A program made the translations under genes and the position numbers. A stretch of 64,000 nt of DNA, taken from positions 416,527-480,526 of the forward strand of contig JAHISV010000005.1 in assembly GCA_018818065.1 (NCBI GenBank). The letters are read 5' to 3'. The notes under the pieces are model-generated. The model made no database searches. It saw only the letters and a program-made list of their open reading frames with translations, and was not told the origin of the DNA. This DNA comes from Bacteroidota bacterium (lineage in GTDB: Bacteria; Bacteroidota; Ignavibacteria; Ignavibacteriales; Melioribacteraceae). Positions 1 to 8,328 of this stretch are shown here, piece by piece. Every line of letters starts with the position of its first letter. The stretch's first letter is position 1.

Positions 1-223
1 CACTTCCATTTTCATAAATACCTAATTGAAGCCCAACGTTTTCAACAAAAGGAATATTACCAACAAGGATTCCAAAACCAATTGGAACAAGAAGAAGTGG
101 TTCATAATCTTTGGCTATTGCAAGATAGATGAAAAGTAAACCTACACTGATCATCACAAGATGCCCGGGGGTTACATTGGCGAAGCCGGTAAAGTTAATA
201 AATTGTTGTAATCCTTCCATCAT
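1..223 (-). CDS. Sodium-translocating decarboxylase beta subunit (partial, N-terminal part)
   Basis: Only about the first 74 residues are in the window; the gene continues past the left edge. The visible part has a short N-terminal segment (MEGLQQFINFTGFANV) and then two hydrophobic stretches containing PGHLVMISVGLLFIYLAI and EPLLLVPIGFGILVGNIP, typical of the OadB/MmdB/GcdB integral membrane subunit. In this family the beta subunit couples biotin decarboxylation to sodium export. Two in-frame ATGs lie side by side at 223 and 220. The first overlaps the stop of the biotin carrier gene (TAATG); the second has better spacing from an AGGGAG ribosome site. It is the last visible gene of the methylmalonyl-CoA decarboxylase operon, which supports the MmdB role. 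The family is fairly certain; the exact substrate is inferred from the neighbours. Confidence 0.85.
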   Translation of the reverse strand, partial: MMEGLQQFINFTGFANVTPGHLVMISVGLLFIYLAIAKDYEPLLLVPIGFGILVGNIPFVENVGLQLGIYENGS

Positions 224-666
224 TAACTCCCTATCTCAACAAGAATATCGCCTTCAAGAACCGAATCGCCACTGTTTACTTTAATGGCTGTAACAATGCC
301 TTCTTTATCAGCCTTAATGTTGTTTTCCATTTTCATGGCTTCCATAATCAAAAGCGTATCGCCAACTTTAACTGTATCGCCCTTCTTCACATTAACTTCC
401 AGAATGGTTCCGGGAAGTGGAGCCTTAACATGCCCGGCACCTTTTGAGCCTGATGGCGCGCTGGTTTTTGCCGTACTTAATTCACCCTCAGTACTGGGTA
501 CAACTACTTTTCTGACAAGTTTTGGTGTCTTGCTTGTTTTTACTTCCTGATGGATTTCAACTTCATAAGTTGTTCCATTAACTTCTATTTCAGCAACATT
601 GTCTTCAATTTTCTGAAGTTCAACGTCATAGTCATTTCCACGAATCGTAAATTTGAATTTTTTCAT
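223..666 (-). CDS. Biotin carboxyl carrier subunit of methylmalonyl-CoA decarboxylase
   Basis: A 147-residue biotinyl carrier. The C-terminal half (about residues 78-146) is a biotin/lipoyl domain with the canonical EAMKMEN site, so Lys112 is the expected biotinylated residue. An Ala/Ser/Pro/Gly-containing linker (about 55-80) precedes it, and residues 1-50 form a short beta-rich region common to decarboxylase gamma subunits. In the complex it carries the carboxyl group from the transferase (alpha) subunit to the membrane beta subunit. It lies between the OadG-like and beta subunit genes and overlaps the latter's start codon, so translational coupling is likely. The family is clear; the assignment to methylmalonyl-CoA decarboxylase (MmdC role) rather than oxaloacetate decarboxylase rests on the adjacent epimerase and carboxyltransferase. 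Confidence 0.9.
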   Translation of the reverse strand: MKKFKFTIRGNDYDVELQKIEDNVAEIEVNGTTYEVEIHQEVKTSKTPKLVRKVVVPSTEGELSTAKTSAPSGSKGAGHVKAPLPGTILEVNVKKGDTVKVGDTLLIMEAMKMENNIKADKEGIVTAIKVNSGDSVLEGDILVEIGS

Positions 667-681
667 TTTGTTTCCGTTGAA

Positions 682-1134
682 TTATTTCCTTGGATACTCT
701 CTTAAGCCATAGATTTTAGAACTCCATGGCGAGTATGGTCTTTGAACTTTTTTAATTGTAAGAATGGTACTTTCATAATCGTGAAGGTCAGCAAAATGCA
801 AACTTAGCATGGTTGATATTGCTGCGGCCACTTCACCGGGAACAGAAATGTCATCAACTTCGATATTTTCTGTCTCCTGACCTTTAGATTTCAACTTCCT
901 TTTTAAATTGTAGTTGATAAGCTTGGTGATATTAGCGAAAAAATAATAAAGCAAAACCAGCGCCGCAAAAACTACCACGTAACCTACAACTGATATTAAA
1001 ATACCACCAGAGTCAGTAATGTTTGACGGGTTGAAAGCAATATCATTAAGAGCGTTGCTTTGTGTAGTCGCTTGTGCAATTGTATATTTAATAGTTTTTA
1101 TGTTTGCAAAATTATGCATTAAACTTTCTAACAT
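682..1134 (-). CDS. OadG-family small membrane subunit of the sodium-pumping decarboxylase
   Basis: A 150-residue protein with one strong transmembrane helix at about residues 44-68 (GGILISVVGYVVVFAALVLL), then a charged cytoplasmic segment and a C-terminal tail rich in Arg, Tyr and Pro. The layout of one N-terminal helix, a polar linker, and a tail reading AISTMLSLH followed by RPYSPWSSKIYGLREYPRK matches OadG/MmdD-type delta subunits, which assemble the alpha, beta and carrier subunits. A GGGGGAAAAGAT ribosome site precedes the ATG, and the gene begins 12 bases after the alpha subunit stop. The N-terminal 40 residues are longer than in many homologues. The family call is good; substrate specificity comes from context. 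Confidence 0.8.
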   Translation of the reverse strand: MLESLMHNFANIKTIKYTIAQATTQSNALNDIAFNPSNITDSGGILISVVGYVVVFAALVLLYYFFANITKLINYNLKRKLKSKGQETENIEVDDISVPGEVAAAISTMLSLHFADLHDYESTILTIKKVQRPYSPWSSKIYGLREYPRK

Positions 1135-1146
1135 ATCTTTTCCCCC

Positions 1147-2706
1147 TTATAATGGAATGTTTGAATGTTTTTTAGGAGGATTAGAATCTTTTTTTGTTGA
1201 AAGCATTTGTAATGCCCTGATGATTCTGAAACGTGTATTACGCGGTTCAATCACATCGTCAATATAACCGTATTTAGCGGCCACGTATGGATTTGCGAAT
1301 TTCTTCTTGTAGTCGTCTTCTTTCTCAGCTGTAAATTTGGCTCTTTCTTCCAAATCTTCAATTGCATTGAGTTCTCTTGCATGCAGCACTTCAATTGCAC
1401 CTTTAGGACCCATTACAGCAATTTCGGCACCTGGCCAAGCATAGTTAATATCGCCACGCAGATGTTTTGAGCTCATTACATCGTAAGCGCCGCCGTAAGC
1501 CTTTCTTAAAATAATTGTAACCTTAGGAACAGTGGCTTCGCCATATGCAAAAAGTAATTTCGCTCCATGAATAATAATGCCGCCATATTCCTGTGCTGTT
1601 CCAGGCAAAAATCCAGGAACGTCAACAAGAGTTACAACCGGAATATTAAAAGCATCGCAGAATCTAACAAATCTTGCTGCTTTTCTTGAGGCATTAATGT
1701 CAAGAACACCTGCAAGGTAAGCAGGTTGATTAGCAACAATACCGACTGAAATACCATTGAACTTTGCAAATCCGATAATAATATTCGGAGCGTAATGTCT
1801 TTGGACTTCAAGAAAGTCACCGTAATCTGCAATTGCCTGAATAACATCTTTAACATCATAAGGCTTGTTTGGATTTGCAGGAATTATATCGTTCAAGGCA
1901 TCTTCCAATCTATCGATCGGGTCATCACATGGTGATAGAGGAGGCTCTTCCAGATTATTCTGAGGCAAATAGGTAAGTAAATTTCTTATAAGACCAATAC
2001 CTTCCTGTTCATCTTCTGCTACAAAGTGAGTAACACCTGATTTTGAAGCGTGAACCATTGGTCCGCCCAATTCATCATCTGTTACTACTTCGCCGGTAAC
2101 CGTTTTTACTACTTTAGGACCAGTTACAAACATGTAACTAGTTCCTTTAGTCATAATTGTAAAGTCTGTAAGAGCCGGACTATAAACCGCACCGCCGGCA
2201 CAAGGTCCAAAGATAGCTGATATCTGAGGGATAACACCACTAGCCATGATATTACGCTGGAAAATATCTGCATAGCCGCCAAGTGATTTAACACCTTCCT
2301 GAATACGGGCACCGCCGGAATCATTTATACCTATAAGCGGGGCACCTACTTTCATTGCTTTGTCCATTACCTTACAAATTTTCTGAGCGTACATTTCAGA
2401 AAGAGAGCCGCCGAAAACAGTAAAGTCCTGAGAAAACACGTAAACTAATTTACCATCAATCGTACCATAACCAGTCACAACGCCATCAGACAGATAAGAA
2501 AGCTTATCAAGACCGAAGTCATGTGTTCTGTGAGAAACGAACATATCAAATTCTTCGAAACTTCCTTCGTCCAAAAGAAGGTCGATACGTTCACGGGCTG
2601 TGAATTTCCCTTTATGGTGTTGAGCTTCAATTCTTTTCTCACCACCACCAAGGCGCGCTTTTTCGCGCATATCCATTAATTCTTTAATTTTATCCTGCAT
2701 TGACAT
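1147..2706 (-). CDS. mmdA: Methylmalonyl-CoA decarboxylase alpha subunit (carboxyltransferase)
   Basis: A 519-residue acyl-CoA carboxyltransferase, the usual length for MmdA and propionyl-CoA carboxylase beta chains. Both crotonase-like halves are visible. The N-terminal half contains [19 protein letters not shown] and the glycine-rich [13 protein letters not shown] and [16 protein letters not shown]. The C-terminal half contains [24 protein letters not shown] and [19 protein letters not shown]. The enzyme moves the carboxyl group of methylmalonyl-CoA to biotin (or the reverse for propionyl-CoA carboxylation). An AAGGAG ribosome site lies 8 bases before the ATG. The gene sits between the epimerase and the OadG, biotin carrier and beta subunit genes, so the sodium-pump role is favoured over a soluble carboxylase; no biotin carboxylase gene is visible nearby. 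Confidence 0.93.
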   Translation of the reverse strand: MSMQDKIKELMDMREKARLGGGEKRIEAQHHKGKFTARERIDLLLDEGSFEEFDMFVSHRTHDFGLDKLSYLSDGVVTGYGTIDGKLVYVFSQDFTVFGGSLSEMYAQKICKVMDKAMKVGAPLIGINDSGGARIQEGVKSLGGYADIFQRNIMASGVIPQISAIFGPCAGGAVYSPALTDFTIMTKGTSYMFVTGPKVVKTVTGEVVTDDELGGPMVHASKSGVTHFVAEDEQEGIGLIRNLLTYLPQNNLEEPPLSPCDDPIDRLEDALNDIIPANPNKPYDVKDVIQAIADYGDFLEVQRHYAPNIIIGFAKFNGISVGIVANQPAYLAGVLDINASRKAARFVRFCDAFNIPVVTLVDVPGFLPGTAQEYGGIIIHGAKLLFAYGEATVPKVTIILRKAYGGAYDVMSSKHLRGDINYAWPGAEIAVMGPKGAIEVLHARELNAIEDLEERAKFTAEKEDDYKKKFANPYVAAKYGYIDDVIEPRNTRFRIIRALQMLSTKKDSNPPKKHSNIPL

Positions 2707-2749
2707 TATAGTAGCTCCTTAAGCCAAATTCTTATTTTTTGCAATCTAT

Positions 2750-3151
2750 TTACTCTTCACATAATTCAGTTAAAACACCGTTTGTTGATTTTGGATGCAG
2801 GAAGCCTATATTAAGTCCTTCCGCCCCTTTGCGAGGTTCTTTGTCAATCAAACGAACACCTTTTTCTTCAGCTTCCTTTAAAGCTTCCGCTAAGTTGTTA
2901 ACAGCAAAAGCTATGTGGTGAATTCCCTCGCCCTTCTTTTCAATAAATTTTCCAATTGGTCCTTCAGGATCAGTAGACTCGAGGAGTTCTATTTTTGTTT
3001 GTCCTACCTTAAAAAATGCTGTTTTAACCTTTTGGTCAGCCACTTCTTCAACAGCATAACATTTTAGCCCCAGGACACCTTCATAATATTTTATTTGCTC
3101 TTCAATATTATTTACGGCTATTCCTATGTGTTCGATATGGGATAGATCCAT
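2750..3151 (-). CDS. mce: Methylmalonyl-CoA epimerase
   Basis: A 133-residue member of the vicinal oxygen chelate fold, about the normal length for this enzyme. It interconverts (2R)- and (2S)-methylmalonyl-CoA, linking the mutase product to the decarboxylase. The expected metal ligands are visible: His8 in IEHIGIAV, Gln51 in GQTKIELLE, a His in GIHHIAFAV (78-79) and Glu129 in LTELCE. The gene starts the visible epimerase-decarboxylase operon, 43 bases upstream of mmdA. The 198 bases between it and the upstream meaB hold palindromes that may be regulatory. Confidence is high because ligands, size and context agree. Confidence 0.93.
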   Translation of the reverse strand: MDLSHIEHIGIAVNNIEEQIKYYEGVLGLKCYAVEEVADQKVKTAFFKVGQTKIELLESTDPEGPIGKFIEKKGEGIHHIAFAVNNLAEALKEAEEKGVRLIDKEPRKGAEGLNIGFLHPKSTNGVLTELCEE

Positions 3152-3273
3152 TTTGCTTAAATCCTTAATTATTACTTTTTAGTTAATATTTCAATTTGTC
3201 CTTATTAATATCAATAAGCGTGCCTTTTGAAAAAGGACGTAAGAAGCTTATTTTAAGGCAATTCTTCACAAGT

Positions 3274-3309
3274 GAGAATAATATCCATATATTATTCGAG
3301 AATATTCTC
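3274..3309. promoter_or_regulatory. Palindromes between meaB and the epimerase operon
   Basis: GAGAATATTCTC (3298-3309) is a perfect 12-base palindrome. Immediately beside it, GAATAAT (3276-3282) and ATTATTC (3291-3297) form a second inverted repeat. They lie about 125-160 bases upstream of the epimerase start on the minus strand and just past the end of meaB, so they could be an operator for the decarboxylase operon or part of a 3' structure for meaB. No regulator is identified. Confidence 0.3.
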
Positions 3310-3349
3310 ATTCTTTAGAAAACGATTATTATCAGTGCAAAAATTCAAT

Positions 3350-4504
3350 TTATTTTTTGGGGGACTTAAATAAATCAAGCAATTTTTCAGCAGCGTGAGT
3401 AGGAAGGATTTTCCCCAAATATGTTTCTCTTTTGATGTTAGGTAATTCCGCAATTATTTTAGAATCATTAAAAAAGTTTTCTTTCAGATGATCTTCAATT
3501 ATCTTAAATACCCATTCCAAAGCCTGATTTTTTCTTCGATCTTCAAACACACCATTTTTAAGTGTGATTTCTTCATGTTTTTTTATCACGTTCCAAATAT
3601 CAGATATACCGCTTCCGGTTAGTGCTGAAGCAATATGTGCTCTTGTTTCCCATCCTTCGGTAGCCGGTTTTAAATAATGTAAAGCATTTGTATATTCGGA
3701 CCTTGCAAGATTGGCTCTCTTCAGGTTTTCGCCATCAGCCTTGTTAATGAGTATTGCGTCTGCCAGTTCAATTACACCTTTTTTTATCCCCTGCAATTCG
3801 TCCCCGGCGCCTGCAATTAATACAAGCAGAAAAAAGTCCACCATGGATCGAACGGTTACCTCGCTTTGACCGACGCCAACGGTTTCTATAAGTATTACAT
3901 CAAAACCTGCCGCTTCACAAACTGTCATGGTCTCACGGCTTTTCCTCGTTACTCCGCCGAGCGTTCCTCCGGAAGGGGAGGGGCGGATGAAACAATTTTG
4001 CTCACGGGATAATTTTTCCATTCGGGTTTTGTCACCCAGTATACTGCCGCGTGTTACTGTGCTGCTTGGGTCAACGGCAAGAACGGCAACTTTGTGCCCT
4101 TGATTTATAAGGTTCATTCCCAAAGTCTCTATCAAAGTGCTCTTACCCGCACCTGGCACGCCTGTAATTCCAATTCGTAAAGACTTGCCTGATTTTGGAA
4201 GCAATCTTTCTAAAACCTCTTTTGCTACTTCTCTGTGTTTTAGGGAATTACTTTCAATGAGAGTAATTGTACGGGCAAGGATATTTCTGTCATCTTTTAG
4301 TACACCCTCAATATATTCATCAATTGATAGTTGGCTGGGCTTATTGTTTGAAGTTTTGGAAGAGGGCTGCTTACTATTTTCTAAGCCGTCGTGTTTAACA
4401 TTTACACCCTTAACCACGCGAACCGCGTATTCGTCTCCGGCGTTTTCAGGCTGCCAATCGGGCCTGTAACTATCGGGATCTTTCGTGTTTGAAGTTTTGT
4501 CCAT
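3350..4504 (-). CDS. meaB: Methylmalonyl-CoA mutase-associated GTPase MeaB
   Basis: A 384-residue G3E-type P-loop GTPase that protects and reloads the B12 mutase. The P-loop GVPGAGKST is at residues 115-123, followed by AVDPSSTVTRGSILGDKTRM, the IETVGVGQSEVTV switch region and the NKADG base-specificity motif. The MeaB-like core begins near residue 58 (QLSIDEYIEGVL), so there is a polar N-terminal extension of about 57 residues. It starts SNTKDPDSYRPDWQPENAGD and looks ordered at first, then Ser/Lys-rich. The gene is separated by 198 bases from the epimerase operon and lies 15 kb from the mutase genes it should serve. Its start is followed upstream by a divergent metalloprotease gene. Function is confident from the family. 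Confidence 0.92.
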   Translation of the reverse strand: MDKTSNTKDPDSYRPDWQPENAGDEYAVRVVKGVNVKHDGLENSKQPSSKTSNNKPSQLSIDEYIEGVLKDDRNILARTITLIESNSLKHREVAKEVLERLLPKSGKSLRIGITGVPGAGKSTLIETLGMNLINQGHKVAVLAVDPSSTVTRGSILGDKTRMEKLSREQNCFIRPSPSGGTLGGVTRKSRETMTVCEAAGFDVILIETVGVGQSEVTVRSMVDFFLLVLIAGAGDELQGIKKGVIELADAILINKADGENLKRANLARSEYTNALHYLKPATEGWETRAHIASALTGSGISDIWNVIKKHEEITLKNGVFEDRRKNQALEWVFKIIEDHLKENFFNDSKIIAELPNIKRETYLGKILPTHAAEKLLDLFKSPKK

Positions 4505-4744
4505 CTCTTATCATCACTTTCAAATTCGGCGCAGTAGAAACAATAACTAATCTCAATTCCCAAATTATGAAATGTTACCCGAGGAAACAATTATCATTTT
4601 AGGAATTGCCAGGATTATTTGTATGTTCATGGAATATATTTCAAAGATATGTTGTTGTAATGCAAAAGAATCTTTGCCTAATTTAGTATGCAGGGAATTA
4701 ATTAGAGTTAATCATTTCAATTCACCAAAACGTAAAGGTCTGTT

Positions 4745-6667
4745 ATGCCGAAATTCAGTTTTAGTTTTTTATTTTTATCGCTCATTTTCATTTTTGGAAT
4801 TTCAGCTAATTCGCAGAACCTTTCCAAAGTTAATTTGGAGAAAGATAATTATACAGCCAGACTTATTAAGCAAGTTGAAAATATCCACCAGGAAATTGCT
4901 GGCAACATTCAACTTTCTCCTAAAGGACGGAAATGCCTCTCAATTGTTTTGCATGAGGCAAGAAGAAATTGGGATAAACTTACCAATGAGGGGAAAAGAT
5001 TCTTTAAGACTCAAAATGACCGTCCATCTGGTTTGAACGAAACGATTGAAACTTCTTCAGGACTTTTTGTCATACATTTTACAAATAGCGGGGCAGACTC
5101 TGTAGATCAGACAGATACGGATTTGAACGGAACTCCTGATTACATTGATAGCATGGCAGTGTTTCTAGACCATATATGGGGTACAAGTTTTTCGTCCGGG
5201 TTTGTTTTTCCTCCGGGGGACGACGGTGCAGGTGGTGATGATAAGTATGATGTTTACGTAAGTAATTCTGAAGCTGGTAGTAATGTTTATGGTTATGTGG
5301 CAAGCGAGGATTTTGTAACAGGTCCAAACGGACTTGGAGATAATCCAAACACTCCGAATGTTACGGAGGTAGATTCCTGGTATAGTTTTATGGTATTGAG
5401 AAATAATTATATAGGATTTGGCAATACTCAGCAGGAAAAAATGAATGCGCTTAAAGTTACCTGTGCGCATGAGTTTATGCATGCAATACAATTTGGTTAT
5501 GGCACATATATTTATCCTGATGGGGAAGCAGTTGGAACCATGGATGGATTTTGTATGGAAGGCTGCGCAACCTGGGCTGAAGATTGGATATACCCTGGTA
5601 TTGATGATAACCTGCAATATATACATGGTCATTTTACAGAAACAGATTTTGCTCTTAACTGGGGTGATTATGAGGAAGAAGGGAGTCAAAATCCGCTATA
5701 CGATGATTACTCTGGGTGGTGGTATGGGGGTTGGGTGTTTTTCCGATATTTTAGCGAGTACGAAAACGGCGGAGTAATGAATCCATTAGTTATAAGGGAA
5801 ATATATGAAGCTACGGTTTCTGTTAATTACGGGGTTGCTATAACTACTATGATGCAGACTAAATATCAGTTAGACTTATGGGATTTACTAACGAATTATT
5901 ATCTGTCTCTATGTCTACTCACACAAGATCAGGATTTTTCTCCTCTTACTTTTTCCAGAGCTGATGATTATAGGACTTATCTGAATGGATTCGGGATAAC
6001 CGGAGTAGAACCAGAAAGTACAATAGACTTTACAGGTAATCAGGTTATATATAACAGTGAGATTGACGGAGATGGCATGTTAATGCGGCTAGGTGCCGAT
6101 GTAATAAAAATTAATTCAACAACTGATTGTGAAGTTACATTAACGCCTACTACTCAGGATGCAGGAGAGGCATATAGTTTAATCTTACTTATGATGGATG
6201 CTCCTTCAAATCCCAATGTTGGAGGATATCTCATTACATATGCCGATAGTGGCAGTATGTCTTTAACTCTTCCCGGGTCAATGGGTTTAAGCGATTACTA
6301 TCTTATTATTCCGGCGTATTATTCAGAGCCGGCCTTCTACAATATGCAGTATACTTTAACAGTATCTCCTATAACCAGTGTGGAAGATAAAAACCTTGTT
6401 CCGGATGAATTTGAATTATTCCAGAACTATCCAAATCCTTTTAATCCTAGTACCAAAATTAAGTTTTCATTGCCGGAGCAGATGAAAGCAAAGGTTGATG
6501 TTTTTGATGTTACAGGTTCGGTGGTAAGTATTCTTGTTGATGACATTCAGACAGCAGGAATTCATGAGTTAAACTTTGATGCGCGCAATTTATCCTCGGG
6601 GATTTATTTCGCAAGATTAATTACCCCTAATGGTGTTCAGGTACAAAAAATGATTCTGATGAAATAG
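4745..6667 (+). CDS. Secreted zinc metalloprotease with Type IX sorting domain
   Basis: A 640-residue exported protein. Residues 1-24 are a signal peptide (hydrophobic FSFLFLSLIFIFGISANSQ). The central region carries the zinc motif HEFMH (His242, Glu243, His246) in CAHEFMHAIQFGYG, with acidic Asp/Gly-rich stretches before it (DSVDQTDTDLNGTPDYIDS). This resembles the MXAN_6640-type putative metalloprotease group. The last 85 residues form a Type IX secretion C-terminal domain starting ELFQNYPNPFNPSTKIKFSL and ending VQKMILMK, so the protein is expected on the cell surface or outside. It is followed 8 bases later by a lipoprotein gene, suggesting co-transcription. Protease family assignment is moderately confident; the sorting domain is very clear. 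Confidence 0.82.
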   Translation: MPKFSFSFLFLSLIFIFGISANSQNLSKVNLEKDNYTARLIKQVENIHQEIAGNIQLSPKGRKCLSIVLHEARRNWDKLTNEGKRFFKTQNDRPSGLNETIETSSGLFVIHFTNSGADSVDQTDTDLNGTPDYIDSMAVFLDHIWGTSFSSGFVFPPGDDGAGGDDKYDVYVSNSEAGSNVYGYVASEDFVTGPNGLGDNPNTPNVTEVDSWYSFMVLRNNYIGFGNTQQEKMNALKVTCAHEFMHAIQFGYGTYIYPDGEAVGTMDGFCMEGCATWAEDWIYPGIDDNLQYIHGHFTETDFALNWGDYEEEGSQNPLYDDYSGWWYGGWVFFRYFSEYENGGVMNPLVIREIYEATVSVNYGVAITTMMQTKYQLDLWDLLTNYYLSLCLLTQDQDFSPLTFSRADDYRTYLNGFGITGVEPESTIDFTGNQVIYNSEIDGDGMLMRLGADVIKINSTTDCEVTLTPTTQDAGEAYSLILLMMDAPSNPNVGGYLITYADSGSMSLTLPGSMGLSDYYLIIPAYYSEPAFYNMQYTLTVSPITSVEDKNLVPDEFELFQNYPNPFNPSTKIKFSLPEQMKAKVDVFDVTGSVVSILVDDIQTAGIHELNFDARNLSSGIYFARLITPNGVQVQKMILMK

Positions 6668-6675
6668 GAGGAAGG

Positions 6676-7143
6676 ATGGTAAAGTATTTCTTAATAATTA
6701 TTTTTATTGTTTTTGTTGGCTGCTCTTCATCAAAGCCGGATTACGAGGTGAATTTATTTAGTGAAACCAATCCGGTAATAAAAATGACGAAAACAAATTG
6801 TTTTGGCAGGTGCCCGGTATATGATTTGGAGATAAAGGGTAATGGAGATGTTGTACTTACCGGCCGGGAGAATATTGATAAAATTGGCGAGTATAAGTTA
6901 AGAATTGATAAGAGTGAAATTGTAAGGTTATTATCAAAAATTGATGAAGTTGATTTTTGGGGCATGAAAGATGAATATGATGGAAGGGTTACAGATTTAC
7001 CCTCGACATATATTTCTGTAAACTATAACGGTAAATCAAAAAAGATTAAGAGTAGATACAACTCGCCAAAAGAGTTAGATGAGTTAGAGGGAATACTTTC
7101 CGCATACCTTGAAAGATTTGGCTGGATTGAAATAAAGAATTAA
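6676..7143 (+). CDS. DUF6438-like lipoprotein
   Basis: A 155-residue predicted lipoprotein: signal segment MVKYFLIIIFIVFVGC with a lipobox Cys at residue 16. The mature part has MTKTNCFGRCPVYDLEIKGN, in which two Cys flank a Gly-Arg. A Gly-rich GEYKLRIDKSEIV region and a VTDLPSTYISV segment follow. This pattern fits the DUF6438 family of unknown function. An AGGAGGAAGG ribosome site spans the gap from the metalloprotease stop, so the two genes are likely one operon that ends at the hairpin just downstream. The biochemical role is unknown. Confidence 0.72.
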   Translation: MVKYFLIIIFIVFVGCSSSKPDYEVNLFSETNPVIKMTKTNCFGRCPVYDLEIKGNGDVVLTGRENIDKIGEYKLRIDKSEIVRLLSKIDEVDFWGMKDEYDGRVTDLPSTYISVNYNGKSKKIKSRYNSPKELDELEGILSAYLERFGWIEIKN

Positions 7144-7150
7144 TTTTTTA

Positions 7151-7180
7151 ATCTGCCATTTCAGGGATGAAATGGCAGAT
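7151..7180 (+). terminator. Hairpin after the DUF6438 gene
   Basis: ATCTGCCATTTC (7151-7162) and its exact reverse complement (7169-7180) form a 12-bp stem with a 6-base AGGGAT loop, 7 bases after the stop codon. The T-run (CATTTTTTTAT) comes about 12 bases later rather than directly after the stem, so termination is probable but not textbook. Confidence 0.6.
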
Positions 7181-7302
7181 TATCAGCAGTCATTTTTTTA
7201 TACCCTCCTAATTAGCTAAATCAACAAATATCTCTTGAACCATTCTTTTCGAAGTTAGGTTTATCTTTCAAATAAGACAATTTGTCTTGGAAGGTTATAA
7301 TT

Positions 7303-7722
7303 ATGAAAAAAAAACTTTTTTTTGTATCGGCGATCCTGATTTTCTTTGTTTCATGCGCTGATGAAATTGTGACGAATACACCTACAGTATTTGATGATGT
7401 GCCGTCAACTGAAATGCCCGCTAGTTTTTCGGCAATTCAGGAAACTGTTTTCAACAATTCTTGCGCAACTTCGGGTTGTCATTCCGGTTCAGTTCTGCCA
7501 AATCTTTCAGCGGGCGTAGCCTATTCTAATATTGTTAACAGAACAAGCTTTGAGGTTTTGGATTACATTGAACCAGGGGAGCCTGACAATAGCTATCTCC
7601 TCAGGAAAATAAAAGGAGGAGGAATTTCCGGCGGTAGAATGCCTGACGGAGCGCCTCCTTTGAATCAATCTGTAATCGACTCAATTGAAACATGGATAGC
7701 AAATGGAGCATTAAACAATTAG
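7303..7722 (+). CDS. Lipoprotein with a CX4CH heme-like motif
   Basis: A 139-residue protein beginning MKKKLFFVSAILIFFVSC, a lipoprotein signal with Cys18. I chose the ATG at 7303 because GGAAGG lies 8 bases upstream; an in-frame TTG at 7282 is less likely. The core has Cys54-ATSG-Cys59-His60 in FNNSCATSGCHSG, followed by DYIEPGEPDNSYLLRKI and GRMPDGAPPLNQSVIDSIETWIANG. That arrangement (EPGxPxxSYLLRKI, RMP, IxxWIxxGA) is typical of cytochrome c-like domains of the planctomycete type, but with CX4CH in place of CXXCH. It may bind heme c through this spaced motif; that is inferred. It leads an apparent operon with YceI and DUF5777 genes. Confidence 0.75.
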   Translation: MKKKLFFVSAILIFFVSCADEIVTNTPTVFDDVPSTEMPASFSAIQETVFNNSCATSGCHSGSVLPNLSAGVAYSNIVNRTSFEVLDYIEPGEPDNSYLLRKIKGGGISGGRMPDGAPPLNQSVIDSIETWIANGALNN

Positions 7723-7740
7723 TTAATGACTGGAGAGAGA

Positions 7741-8313
7741 ATGAAATATTCAATTATTCTTTTAGTGCTAATCTTCTATGTAACAGCATTTGCTGGTGAA
7801 TGGCATGTTGATAAATCTAAAAAGAACAGTGCCGTTTATGAATCGGATGCGGCTGTACTGACCTTTGAAGGCGCCACTGATAAACTTGATGGATTTGTTT
7901 TTTGGGAGGGAGAAACCCTATTCGAGTCAAATACCAAAATATATTTTGAGGTGGATCTTAATACTCTCGACAGCGGGATAGGTAAACGAGATAGCGACAT
8001 GAGAGAGATATTAAATACAAATAAGTGGGGCTTTGCAACTTTTGAAGGTGCTGTGGATTCGTTTGAGTACCCAACGGAAGATAAAAATGAAATTTCTGTA
8101 GTCCTGTCCGGTAAGTTTTTTGTGAATGGTGTTCATAAGGAAATGAAAGTACCGGGGAAAATTATTAAGAGCGCTGAGGGTATAAAAATTGAGTCGGATT
8201 TTTCAATATTTCTTAATGACTACAATGTTGAAGCTCCATCACTTTTAGCCTTTGTTAAAGTAAGCGAAGAGATCAAACTTAATCTCGATTTCCATATGAA
8301 AATTATAAACTGA
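7741..8313 (+). CDS. YceI-family periplasmic protein
   Basis: A 190-residue protein with a signal peptide (MKYSIILLVLIFYVTAFAGEW). The family's lipocalin-like barrel pattern is visible: WHVDKSKKNSAVYESDA near the N-terminus, GFVFWEGE, VDLNTLDSGIGKRDSDMRE, and KWGFATFEG, then a C-terminal SDFSIFLNDYNVEAPSLL. YceI proteins bind isoprenoid-type lipids in the periplasm. ATG 7741 has GGAG 6 bases upstream; an ATG five codons earlier (7726) is possible but overlaps the ribosome site. It lies 18 bases after the CX4CH lipoprotein and 15 bases before the DUF5777 gene, so the three are probably co-transcribed and may share an electron-transfer or lipophilic-quinone role (inference). Confidence 0.85.
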   Translation: MKYSIILLVLIFYVTAFAGEWHVDKSKKNSAVYESDAAVLTFEGATDKLDGFVFWEGETLFESNTKIYFEVDLNTLDSGIGKRDSDMREILNTNKWGFATFEGAVDSFEYPTEDKNEISVVLSGKFFVNGVHKEMKVPGKIIKSAEGIKIESDFSIFLNDYNVEAPSLLAFVKVSEEIKLNLDFHMKIIN

Positions 8314-8328
8314 TAAATCAGGTGGGTG

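Noticed and set aside
4572-5036. Long plus-strand frame ahead of and overlapping the metalloprotease
   Set aside because: It is out of frame with the metalloprotease, whose signal peptide and domains are clear; its peptide is Cys/Leu-rich noise.
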